Shown here piece by piece: positions 13,687-19,451 of a DNA stretch of 19,451 nt. Positions within the stretch are counted from its first letter, which is position 1; each line of letters opens with the position of its first letter. This DNA is from an uncultured Oscillibacter sp. Its GTDB lineage: Bacteria; Bacillota; Clostridia; Oscillospirales; Oscillospiraceae. The notes beneath the pieces are model-generated. The model did no database searches and was not told the DNA's origin. It saw nothing but the letters and a program-made list of their open reading frames with translations. The stretch covers positions 27,145-46,595 of the forward strand of contig CAJTZI010000013.1 of the NCBI GenBank assembly GCA_910584075.1, read 5' to 3'. The position numbers and the translations under genes were made by a program.

Positions 13687-13722
13687 AAAAAGCCGCCGTT
13701 TTTCACGGGCGGAAAACGGCGG
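13687..13722 (-). terminator. Intrinsic-terminator-like hairpin in the aldolase leader (attenuator candidate)
   Basis: On the minus strand, a 10-bp perfect stem (13722-13713 with 13702-13693, 10-nt loop) is followed by C and T5 (13691-13687). It lies between the promoter and the ribosome site of the aldolase-mtnA operon, only ~10 bp before the Shine-Dalgarno. No other gene ends here, so it most likely controls entry into the operon. Confidence 0.6.
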
Positions 13723-13749
13723 CGGGTTGATGAGGTTCTGCTGTTTTTG

Positions 13750-13778
13750 AGTATAGCGGAAAAAAGAGGAAAAAGCAA
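13750..13778 (-). promoter_or_regulatory. Promoter of aldolase-mtnA operon
   Basis: Minus strand: -35 TTGCTT (13778-13773), 17-bp spacer, -10 TATACT (13755-13750). Transcription would start near 13743, about 75 nt before the TTG start and about 20 nt before the leader hairpin. Confidence 0.7.
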
Positions 13779-13790
13779 CGGCGTTTTCGC

Positions 13791-13948
13791 GGCTGTGCCG
13801 GAAAATGCTGAGACGGCGGCGCACCGCCGTTCAGAGGCTGCACCAGTGGCAGAGGCGTGCGTCCTGGCAAACCATTTTCCCGCCAACCCGCCCGCTTGTG
13901 CCGGCTGGCACAGCCTCCCGGAAAAATTACCGCTGGAAATTGCTGAGA
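13791..13948. other. Structured intergenic region of unknown function
   Basis: Between the reductase stop and the aldolase promoter there is no gene, but there is nested symmetry. A 9-bp complementary pair (13791-13799 with 13907-13915) encloses an adjacent 8-bp pair (13800-13807 with 13873-13880) and a 7-bp hairpin (13813-13819 with 13824-13830). A competing local hairpin at 13897-13902/13907-13912 uses part of the outer pair. A 14-base direct repeat with one mismatch occurs at 13800-13813 and 13935-13948. It may be a small RNA, a cis-regulatory RNA or a decayed repeat. Confidence 0.35.
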
Positions 13949-13961
13949 GAATATGGTATCA

Positions 13962-15503
13962 TCAGACGAGATATCCGGCGGCGATCTCCTCCAGGGCGGC
14001 GGGCTCTGCCTCCCGCCACGCGGCGAAGCCCCGGGCGGCGGCCGCTCTGCCCACCTCTACCAGGAAGGCGGGGATACGTGCTTCCAGCATGACCCCCAGC
14101 TCCCGGCCCATGGTCTCGCTGCCCTGGCGGCCGTCTCCGCCCACGAACAGGGTGAAGGCGGACTGGGGCTTGCCGTCCACCAGTTTGGATGCCCCCCGGA
14201 AGCCCAGGCTGCCGGTCTGATGGGTGCCGCAGGAGGAGGGACAGCCGGAGATGTGGATCTGGGGCAGGGTGCCGTCGGGGAGGTCCGCCTCCCGCGCCGC
14301 CGCCACGCAGGCCGCCAGCAGGCCCTGGGAGTCCCGGATGCCTACCTGGCAGACGGTGCCGCCGATGCAGCTGACGGAGGACTCGAATAGGGTCCTGGCG
14401 CTGTTGCGGGTCAGATCCAGCATGGTCAGGGTCTCGGCGCCGTTGAGATTGACGAGATAGGCGGTCTGGTCGGGGGAGAGGCGCAGCTCCGCCCCGGGCA
14501 TCTTCTCCATGGCGTCGCTGACGGCGCAGAGCACCGCCGGGTCCGGCTGGCCGCCGATGGGGTGCCAGACCACGGTGTAAAGGCCCTGCTGTTTCTGCTC
14601 CAGTACCCGGGGGCCGGAGACCTGGGAGCCGTCCCCGGTCTTCTCCAGGGCGGCGGGATGAAGGTCCAGCTCCAGATTTTCACCGGAGGCCAGGACCTCC
14701 TCCAGCTTCTCCCGGTAGGCGCGGACATAGCCCTCCGGGCCGCCGCAGGTCTCCTGCATATAGCGGGTGCGGGCTCTGCCCCGGTTTTCATAGTTGCCAT
14801 AGGCCAGGAAGGTCAGCCACATGGCCTTGATATAATAGAGAATCTTGGCGGGCTCCACGGCCTCCGCCGTCTTGACGCCGAAGCGGGGATTGTTCCCCAG
14901 GCCCCCGGCGCTGTACACGTCGAACTTCCCGTCGGGCCGGGCGGCGAAGCCCAGGTCCCGGTAGGTGGCGTGGGTGACGTTCTTGGGGGAGCTGGAGAAG
15001 CCAACCTTTAATTTCCGGGGCATCTTCTCCGCCTTGATCAGGGTCATCAGATATTCCCCGGCGGCCTCCGCCCAGGGCAGGACATCGAAGTACTCGTCTG
15101 CCTCCGTGCCGGAGAGGGGAGAGCACATGACATTGCGGGGATAGTCCCCGCCTCCGCCCAGGGTGACGATGCCGGCCTCCAGGGCCGCTTCCATGATGTC
15201 TCCGGCGGTCTGGCCGTCCAGGTCGTGGAGCTGAATGGTCTGGCAGGTGGTGAAGTGGACCCGGGTGATCTTGTGGTCCCGGATGGCCCTGGAGGTGAAG
15301 GCCAGCTTCTCCGGCGTCACCCGGCCGGCGGTCATCCGCAGGCGGAGCATATTGGCCTTGCCGCCCTTCTGGGCGTAGCTGCCGTAGAGGCCGGAGAAGC
15401 CCTTGTAGGCGGCCTTGTCCAGCTCCCCGGCGTAAAACGCGGCGGTTTTCTCCCGGAAGGCGGGCAGGTCCTGCTTCCAGGTCTCGGGTTGGATGGTGTT
15501 CAT
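13962..15503 (-). CDS. Siroheme [4Fe-4S] nitrite/sulfite reductase
   Basis: This 513-residue protein contains two ferredoxin-like half domains and two siroheme/iron-sulfur domains. It ends with the cofactor motif C379-x5-C385 (S-C-I-G-G-T-V-C) and C421-x3-C425 (G-C-P-S-S-C-G), the four Cys that hold the [4Fe-4S] cluster and bridge to siroheme. The N-terminal R-L-R-M-T-A-G-R and H-F-T-T-C-Q-T-I-Q-L-H blocks are also family features. It performs six-electron reduction of nitrite to ammonia or sulfite to sulfide; sequence alone does not tell which. The start is ATG 15503, with AGGAGG 9 bp upstream, rather than an upstream in-frame ATG at 15548 that has no site. It is divergent from an iron-type ABC importer. 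No partner reductase or sulfate/nitrate genes lie in the window. Confidence 0.88.
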   Translation of the reverse strand: MNTIQPETWKQDLPAFREKTAAFYAGELDKAAYKGFSGLYGSYAQKGGKANMLRLRMTAGRVTPEKLAFTSRAIRDHKITRVHFTTCQTIQLHDLDGQTAGDIMEAALEAGIVTLGGGGDYPRNVMCSPLSGTEADEYFDVLPWAEAAGEYLMTLIKAEKMPRKLKVGFSSSPKNVTHATYRDLGFAARPDGKFDVYSAGGLGNNPRFGVKTAEAVEPAKILYYIKAMWLTFLAYGNYENRGRARTRYMQETCGGPEGYVRAYREKLEEVLASGENLELDLHPAALEKTGDGSQVSGPRVLEQKQQGLYTVVWHPIGGQPDPAVLCAVSDAMEKMPGAELRLSPDQTAYLVNLNGAETLTMLDLTRNSARTLFESSVSCIGGTVCQVGIRDSQGLLAACVAAAREADLPDGTLPQIHISGCPSSCGTHQTGSLGFRGASKLVDGKPQSAFTLFVGGDGRQGSETMGRELGVMLEARIPAFLVEVGRAAAARGFAAWREAEPAALEEIAAGYLV

Positions 15504-15553
15504 GGTCGTATTCCTCCTGTGCCGGAAACAGTCCGGCTGAGATTTCATCCGTT

Positions 15554-15582
15554 AGTTTACCATAGAAGACGGTTTCCAACAA
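15554..15582 (-). promoter_or_regulatory. Promoter of the siroheme reductase
   Basis: Minus strand: -35 TTGTTG (15582-15577), 17-bp spacer, extended -10 TGG-TAAACT (-10 at 15559-15554). The leader to ATG 15503 is about 45 nt. Confidence 0.6.
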
Positions 15583-15591
15583 CCGTTTTTT
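15569..15591. promoter_or_regulatory. Palindrome overlapping the -35 in the divergent region
   Basis: A 6-bp inverted repeat (15569-15574 with 15581-15586, 6-nt spacer) covers the reductase -35 box and abuts a T6 run. It could be a repressor or activator operator for one or both divergent genes, or a weak plus-strand terminator. The T-run favours an RNA hairpin, the position favours an operator. Confidence 0.35.
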
Positions 15592-15622
15592 GTATATTTG
15601 TATAACAGGAGTGAAAAAATCA

Positions 15623-16597
15623 GTGGATGTGAAAAATATTTCCAAAACAGCGGTGGCGGTCTTGGCGGCGGTCTTTTTGGCGGGCTGTTCCGCCGTGCCG
15701 CCGGCGGACAGCGGCGTCCCGGCGGAGTCGGTCCCGTCCCTGGCAGCTATTGTCTTTACCGATGCCCTGGGCCATGAGGTGATTCTGGAGAGCTGGGAGC
15801 GGGTGGTGTCTCTCTACGGCAGCTTTGCCGAGACATGGCTGCTGGCCGGCGGAACCCTGGCGGGGACCACCGAGGACGCCGTCAGTGAGCGGGGGCTGGA
15901 GCTGGGGGAGGACGTGGCCGTGGTGGGCACGGTGAAGGAACCCAGCCTGGAGGAGATTCTGGCTCTGTCTCCGGACTTTGTGGTCCTCTCCGCGGATGTG
16001 GCCGGCCAGGTGAAGCTCCACGGCGCCCTGGAGGCGGCGGAGGTCCCTCACGCCTATTACCGGGTGGACGCCTTTGAGGACTATCTTGCCATGCTGGGGC
16101 AGTTCTGCCGGCTGACGGGCCGGGAGGACCTGTACGAGGAGAACGGTTTGGCGGTGCGAGACCAGATTGACGCCGTACTGGCGGCGGTGGAGGGAAAAAC
16201 GGGCCCTACGGCGCTGCTGATCCGGGCCTATTCCACCGGGGCAAAGGCCAAGGGAGACGACAATCTGACCGGTGTGATTCTGCGGGACCTGGGAGCGGAC
16301 AATCTGGTGGACCGCTGCGAGAGCATGCTGGAGGATGTGAGCATGGAGGAGGTCATTGCCGCCGACCCGGATTTTATCTTCATCACCACCATGGGGGCGG
16401 AGGACAAGGCCCTGGAGTTTATGGCAGGGACCTTCGAGGAAAATCCCGCCTGGGCGGGGCTCAGCGCCGTAAAAAACGGCCGTTATGTGCTGTTGCCCAA
16501 GGAGCTGTTCCATTACAAGCCCAACGTGCGCTGGGGGGAGAGTTATGCCTGTCTTGCTGAAATCCTCTATCCGGAGCTTGCCGGCAAAATCCAATAG
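15623..16597 (+). CDS. ABC importer substrate-binding lipoprotein (FecB/BtuF type)
   Basis: This 324-residue lipoprotein has an N-terminal helix and lipobox L19-A-G-C22. The periplasmic-binding fold of the helical-backbone (cluster A-II) metal-chelate type follows: D-A-L-G-H-E-V-I-L, R-V-V-S-L, then E-E-I-L-A-L-S-P-D-F-V-V-L, and later A-D-P-D-F-I-F-I-T-T-M-G. Proteins of this class bind iron-siderophores, heme or cobalamin; the ligand is not readable from sequence. GTG 15623 is favoured (AGGAG at 15607-15611); GTG 15611 and GTG 15629 are alternatives that hardly change the protein. It is the first gene of a three-gene importer operon and overlaps the permease gene by 53 bp. Confidence 0.85.
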   Translation: MDVKNISKTAVAVLAAVFLAGCSAVPPADSGVPAESVPSLAAIVFTDALGHEVILESWERVVSLYGSFAETWLLAGGTLAGTTEDAVSERGLELGEDVAVVGTVKEPSLEEILALSPDFVVLSADVAGQVKLHGALEAAEVPHAYYRVDAFEDYLAMLGQFCRLTGREDLYEENGLAVRDQIDAVLAAVEGKTGPTALLIRAYSTGAKAKGDDNLTGVILRDLGADNLVDRCESMLEDVSMEEVIAADPDFIFITTMGAEDKALEFMAGTFEENPAWAGLSAVKNGRYVLLPKELFHYKPNVRWGESYACLAEILYPELAGKIQ

Positions 16598-17585
16598 AGG
16601 GCGGGCCGCGGTGCTGGCTTTGCTGGCGGCCGCTCTGTGGGCTGCGGTGGCGCTGAGCCTGCGGTGCGGCAGTCAGGACATCCCCCTGGGGAAGCTGCTG
16701 GCGGCCCTCCGCCAGAGGGACCCCAACGACCCGGCACTGCGGATTCTGCTCTATGTCCGCGTTCCCCGCACGCTGGCAGGGGGGCTGGCGGGCTGCGCCC
16801 TGGCTCTGGCGGGGGCGCTGATCCAGGCGGTGCTGAACAACGCCATGGCAAGCCCCAACGTCATCGGCGTCAACGCCGGAGCGGGTTTTACTGCGCTGCT
16901 GGCGGCCTCCCTGGCCCCCGGAGCGGCGGGGCTGGTGCCTCTGGCCTCCTTCCTGGGGGCGATGTGTACGGCGCTGTTCATCTATGCCCTGGCGGCAAAG
17001 ACGGGGCTGTCCCGCACCACACTGATTCTTGCGGGCATCGCGGTCAGCAGCATGATGACTGCCGGAAGCAATGCCCTGACGCTGCTGTACCCGGATACGG
17101 CGGTGGGAGCCGCCGCCTTTATGCTGGGGGGATTTAACGGCGTGACGCTGGCCTCTGTCCGGTCCGCTGGCTGGTATCTGGCGGCGGGAGCGGCGCTGGC
17201 CGCCTTTTTGGCGGCGGATCTGGATGTTCTGCGGCTGGGGGAGGAGAGTGCCGCCGGTCTGGGTCTCCATGTGGGCCGGACGCGGTTTCTGGCGGTGCTG
17301 GCAGCGGCTCTGCTGGCGGGGGCGGCGGTGAGCTTTTCCGGCCTTCTGGGATTTGTGGGGCTGCTGGTGCCCCATATGGCCCGACGGCTGGTGGGCGGAG
17401 ACAACCGCTGGCTGCTGCCCTCAGCGGCTCTGCTGGGAGGCGGCTTTGTGCTGCTGTGCGACGTGGCGTCACGGCTGCTGTTTGCCCCCTATGAGCTGCC
17501 GGTGGGCATTGTCATGTCCCTGCTGGGCGGCCCGTTTTTCCTGCATCTGCTGCTGCACCGTAAGAAAGGGCGGGTCTATGATTGA
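16545..17585 (+). CDS. FecCD-family ABC transporter permease
   Basis: This 346-residue integral membrane permease has about nine to ten hydrophobic segments. FecCD hallmarks are R-V-P-R-T-L-A-G-G-L-A-G near residues 69-80, L-A-G-A-L-I-Q-A-V-L-N-N-x-x-A-S-P, G-V-N-A-G-A-G-F, G-F-V-G-L-L-V-P-H-M-A-R and the closing E-L-P-V-G-I-V. These line the transmembrane path for iron-siderophore, heme or B12 uptake and include the ATPase-coupling loop. ATG 16545 is chosen because GGGGGGAG precedes it; it lies inside the end of the binding-protein gene, implying coupled translation. Its stop overlaps the ATPase start by 8 bp. A homodimer of this single permease is expected. Confidence 0.92.
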   Translation: MPVLLKSSIRSLPAKSNRGRAAVLALLAAALWAAVALSLRCGSQDIPLGKLLAALRQRDPNDPALRILLYVRVPRTLAGGLAGCALALAGALIQAVLNNAMASPNVIGVNAGAGFTALLAASLAPGAAGLVPLASFLGAMCTALFIYALAAKTGLSRTTLILAGIAVSSMMTAGSNALTLLYPDTAVGAAAFMLGGFNGVTLASVRSAGWYLAAGAALAAFLAADLDVLRLGEESAAGLGLHVGRTRFLAVLAAALLAGAAVSFSGLLGFVGLLVPHMARRLVGGDNRWLLPSAALLGGGFVLLCDVASRLLFAPYELPVGIVMSLLGGPFFLHLLLHRKKGRVYD

Positions 17586-18336
17586 ATTTTGCCATGTGAC
17601 GGCCGGATACAACGGCGTGTCGGCGGTGCGGGACATCTCCCTCCGGATACCCAGGGGAGAGATCACCGCTCTGATTGGCCCCAACGGCTGTGGAAAGACC
17701 ACGCTTCTCCGGGCGGCTGGGCGGCAGCTGCCGCTGTACGGCGGGGAGATCCTGCTGGACGGCCGGCCCATCTCCGCCTACGAGCGGAAGGAGTTTGCCC
17801 GGACGACCTCCTTTATGCCCCAGGTGCGCTCCGTGCCCGCCATCACGGTGCGGGGACTGGTGTCCCACGGGCGGTTTCCCCACCTGGGCCTCTCCCGCCA
17901 GCTGCGCGGCGGGGACAGGGCCGCGGTGGAGCGGGCTATGGCGGACACAGGGGTGTCCGCCTGGGCAGACCGGGACCTGCGGGAGCTCTCCGGCGGGGAG
18001 CGGCAGCGGGTGTATCTGGCCATGGCCCTGGCCCAGGAGACGGAGGTGATCTTCCTGGACGAGCCTACCACCTACTTGGATCTGGGTCGTCAGTTCGAGG
18101 TGCTGGAGCTGATTCGAACGCTGAACGCCCGGGGAAAGACCATCGTCATGGTGCTCCACGACCTGGCCCAGGCCCTGGGATACAGCCACCGGACGGCCCT
18201 GATGGAAAAGGGCCGCCTGGTGCAGTGCGCAAGTCCTCAGGCGCTGTATGAGAGCGGGGAAATCGACCGGGTCTTCGGTGTGCGGGCCTGCCGGACAGAG
18301 GGGACATGGTATTTCATACCCCGTTCCGGCGGATAG
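17578..18336 (+). CDS. ABC transporter ATP-binding protein (FecE/FhuC type)
   Basis: This 252-residue cytoplasmic ATPase powers the importer. Motifs: Walker A G34-P-N-G-C-G-K40-T-T, Q-loop M-P-Q near residue 81, signature L137-S-G-G-E141, Walker B V-I-F-L-D161-E162, D-loop T-Y-L-D and switch His in V-L-H-D-L. Length matches FecE/FhuC/BtuD proteins (~255). The ATG at 17578 overlaps the permease end (8 bp). There is no obvious terminator after the stop; a tRNA promoter starts 38 bp downstream. Together with the two preceding genes it forms a complete one-permease metal-chelate importer. Confidence 0.94.
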   Translation: MIEFCHVTAGYNGVSAVRDISLRIPRGEITALIGPNGCGKTTLLRAAGRQLPLYGGEILLDGRPISAYERKEFARTTSFMPQVRSVPAITVRGLVSHGRFPHLGLSRQLRGGDRAAVERAMADTGVSAWADRDLRELSGGERQRVYLAMALAQETEVIFLDEPTTYLDLGRQFEVLELIRTLNARGKTIVMVLHDLAQALGYSHRTALMEKGRLVQCASPQALYESGEIDRVFGVRACRTEGTWYFIPRSGG

Positions 18337-18373
18337 GGAGCGGAGAATTTTTGCAGGGAGTGCGATAAACCTG

Positions 18374-18403
18374 TTGACAAACCGCTTTGGCATGTGGTAT
18401 CAT
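18374..18403 (+). promoter_or_regulatory. Promoter of the tRNA-Ser pair
   Basis: Perfect -35 TTGACA (18374-18379), an 18-bp spacer and extended -10 TGG-TATCAT (-10 at 18398-18403) precede the first tRNA by ~38 bp. Confidence 0.75.
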
Positions 18404-18440
18404 ACTTCAGGTGTCTGAGAGGCGGGGCCCACAGAGCTAC

Positions 18441-18528
18441 GGAGAGATGTCCGAGTGGTTGAAGGAACCGGTCTTGAAAACCGGCGAGGCGCAAGTCTCC
18501 GTGGGTTCGAATCCCACTCTCTCCGCCA
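18441..18528 (+). tRNA. tRNA-Ser (anticodon UGA)
   Basis: 88 nt including encoded CCA. The acceptor GGAGAGA (18441-18447) pairs with TCTCTCC (18518-18524), with discriminator G. The anticodon stem is 18468-18472/18480-18484, with the loop carrying TGA at 18475-18477. A long variable arm and a GGTTCGAAT T-loop are present. The class II shape and anticodon fit serine UCA/UCN codons. Confidence 0.95.
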
Positions 18529-18551
18529 CTTTTGTAAATTCATATGGATCT

Positions 18552-18644
18552 GCGGAAGTACCCAAGTGGCCGAAGGGGCTCCCCTGCTAAGGGAGTAGGC
18601 TGGATAAAACCGGCGCGAGGGTTCAAATCCCTCCTTCCGCGCCA
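18552..18644 (+). tRNA. tRNA-Ser (anticodon GCU)
   Basis: 93 nt including encoded CCA. The acceptor GCGGAAG (18552-18558) pairs with CTTCCGC (18634-18640), discriminator G. Anticodon stem 18579-18583/18591-18595 with GCT at 18586-18588, a long variable arm, and a GGTTCAAAT T-loop. It reads AGC/AGU. It lies 23 bp after the UGA tRNA and is probably co-transcribed. Confidence 0.95.
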
Positions 18645-18654
18645 AATCAAGAAC

Positions 18655-18696
18655 CCACTTTAGATGCCGTAGGCTGAACGCCTACGGCATCAGTGG
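18655..18696. terminator. Hairpin after the tRNA-Ser genes
   Basis: A perfect 12-bp stem (18663-18674 with 18680-18691, loop TGAAC) is extended by a 5-bp pair (18655-18659 with 18692-18696) across a TTA bulge. There is no T tract; it may aid 3'-end formation of the tRNA transcript. Confidence 0.4.
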
Positions 18697-18799
18697 TTTC
18701 CGGGGATTTTGGTCTCCAAATTTTCACCAGTCAAACGGGAGATGTAAATGAGGTTTTTTGAGTAACTGGCGGGGTTCGAACTCTCGTAATACACCATTC

Positions 18800-18826
18800 A
18801 AAAAAGGCGCTAAGATTTTGAGCGCC
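18800..18826 (-). terminator. Minus-strand intrinsic terminator
   Basis: On the minus strand, GGCGCT (18826-18821) pairs with AGCGCC (18811-18806) and is followed by T6 (18805-18800). It would stop transcripts coming from the right. Confidence 0.5.
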
Positions 18827-18834
18827 TGCATCGG

Positions 18835-18886
18835 GCGTCGGTCCGTCAATCCCAAGGGAATTGACAGACCGGCGCTTTTTGTTTTT
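18835..18886 (+). terminator. Plus-strand intrinsic terminator
   Basis: A 16-bp stem with one mismatch and one G-T pair (18835-18850 with 18860-18875, 9-nt loop) runs into TTTTTGTTTTT (18876-18886). It stops plus-strand transcription between the tRNAs and the gene at 19000. Confidence 0.75.
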
Positions 18887-18999
18887 CCAGGAAACGCAAT
18901 ACTCCCAGCGCCTGTTTTCAAAACGGACGAAATTAAAAAGGCCCCTGGACTTTTCAGCGTCAAAAGTTACTATTACATTAGAAAGCAAGGAGGACCAAA

Positions 19000-19451
19000 A
19001 TGAACGCAGAAGAAAAAAGCAGATACTTCCAAGAACTAACCCTGAACCTCCAGCACGAGGGCTTCGCCGTAAAACCGGTAACAGAGGAGGGCCTCCTGCC
19101 GGTGGAGCTGGACGGCCAGCGCCTCTGTCTTGCTCGGGCCTCCGGCGCGGTGAGGTACCGGAGGGAAGATGCGGCTGATGAGCACAGAAGCGCCGCCCTG
19201 GACAGTGTGATCTCCATCGCCAAAACTACCACCGAATATATGAGCCAGATGGAGGCAGCGCCCCAACTGACGGCCAGCAGCTTGGCGGGGGACTACAGAC
19301 TGCTGGCGGATTTCAATGGCGTAGTCCTGGCGGGCCACCCAACCCAGTTCGGTGTTCAATTCATCACCTGGGCGTGGGTACGGGAGCGCACTGGCCTGAA
19401 CGCGGGGAACTTCTACGGACCTCCCGGCGGTGTGGACAGTTACACCGCGGC
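19000..19451 (+). CDS. Hypothetical accessory-element protein, N-terminal part
   Basis: ATG 19000 follows AAGGAGG (18987-18993) at good spacing. The frame stays open for 150 codons to the window end, so the C-terminus is missing. The N-terminus is a charged helix (M-N-A-E-E-K-S-R-Y-F-Q-E-L), then G-L-L-P-V-E-L-D-G-Q-R-L-C and R-Y-R-R-E-D. A later block reads D-Y-R-L-L-A-D-F-N-G-V-V-L-A-G-H-P-T-Q-F-G-V-Q-F, followed by W-A-W-V-R-E-R-T-G-L and F-Y-G-P-P-G-G-V. I recall such proteins as common, uncharacterised cargo of integrative conjugative elements in gut Clostridia, but cannot name a domain with certainty. There is no signal peptide or membrane helix. Its place just past tRNA-Ser genes supports an accessory origin. 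Confidence 0.7.
   Translation, partial: MNAEEKSRYFQELTLNLQHEGFAVKPVTEEGLLPVELDGQRLCLARASGAVRYRREDAADEHRSAALDSVISIAKTTTEYMSQMEAAPQLTASSLAGDYRLLADFNGVVLAGHPTQFGVQFITWAWVRERTGLNAGNFYGPPGGVDSYTA

Larger units (their letters stand above)
18645..18999. other. Gene-free, hairpin-rich stretch downstream of the tRNAs
   Basis: No convincing coding sequence lies here. It holds a large hairpin (18655-18696), a degenerate tRNA-T-arm-like fragment (18768-18796), and two back-to-back terminators of opposite polarity (18800-18826 and 18835-18886). AT-rich DNA follows up to the next gene's ribosome site. It looks more AT-rich than the rest of the window. This is the likely junction between core chromosome and an accessory element. 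Confidence 0.5.

Noticed and set aside
13791..13915. Cobalamin-riboswitch-like fragments on the minus strand (GGGAA-N3-GGT and GCCACTGG)
   Set aside because: The invariant B12-box core and the later AGTCAGGA-type segment are missing, so a riboswitch call is not justified.
18400..18645. 81-residue minus-strand open frame
   Set aside because: It is antisense to the two tRNA-Ser genes; its E-W-D-S-N-P-R and G-F-E-P-S-R stretches are translated T-arms, a well-known annotation artefact.
18768..18796. A third tRNA gene
   Set aside because: Only a T-arm-like piece and a CCA are present; the first base pair after the T-loop is not G-C and there is no matching 5' acceptor, D-arm or anticodon arm.
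18724..18988. Overlapping minus-strand open frames in the gap after the tRNAs
   Set aside because: They run through two terminator hairpins and a tRNA-like fragment and show no ribosome site or protein-like composition.
1..19451. CRISPR array, complete insertion sequence or prophage
   Set aside because: No spaced direct-repeat series, no transposase or integrase frame and no phage structural genes are visible in the window.

Overview
The window is a GC-rich stretch that looks like the chromosome of an endospore-forming member of the Clostridia, probably an Oscillospiraceae-type gut organism. That placement is an inference. It rests on the CwlJ-like/GerQ-like spore pair, Gram-positive Shine-Dalgarno sites, lipobox lipoproteins, a PadR/DUF2812 pair, a small four-Cys TSCPD protein, and CCA-encoding tRNA genes. 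Coding density is high and most of the sequence reads as ordinary core or near-core chromosome. The last ~800 bp look accessory.

Left part (1-4975): the 3' end of an isoprenylcysteine-methyltransferase-like membrane protein is followed by a PfkB sugar kinase with its own promoter. A minus-strand PadR regulator/DUF2812 membrane protein operon has a well-formed promoter that carries a repeated operator. Divergent from it is a small TSCPD protein with a GT-B glycosyltransferase. A bidirectional terminator and a triple-hairpin repeat lie between the kinase and the DUF2812 gene.

Middle part (5066-11004): a CwlJ-like spore-cortex hydrolase sits next to a GerQ-like coat protein. Convergent to them is a D-alanyl-D-alanine carboxypeptidase. 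Then come a ComEA-like helix-hairpin-helix protein and a three-gene run of OmpR-type response regulator, sensor kinase and GerMN-domain lipoprotein. The kinase has no ordinary start codon that would keep its first membrane helix.

Right part (11054-18336): three minus-strand genes encode a DeoD-type nucleoside phosphorylase, an MtnA-type isomerase and a class II aldolase. Together they could salvage 5'-deoxy or 5'-methylthio nucleosides into DHAP (a DHAP-shunt-like route). The aldolase/isomerase operon has a promoter followed at once by an intrinsic-terminator-like hairpin, which suggests attenuation. A structured ~180-nt intergenic region separates it from a siroheme nitrite/sulfite reductase. 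Divergent from the reductase is a complete FecBCD-type iron/heme/cobalamin ABC importer.

Right edge (18337-19451): a promoter drives two tandem tRNA-Ser genes (UGA, GCU). They are followed by ~355 bp of hairpin-rich non-coding DNA and the start of a protein of a kind I associate with integrative elements. This suggests an island boundary at the tRNA-Ser locus.
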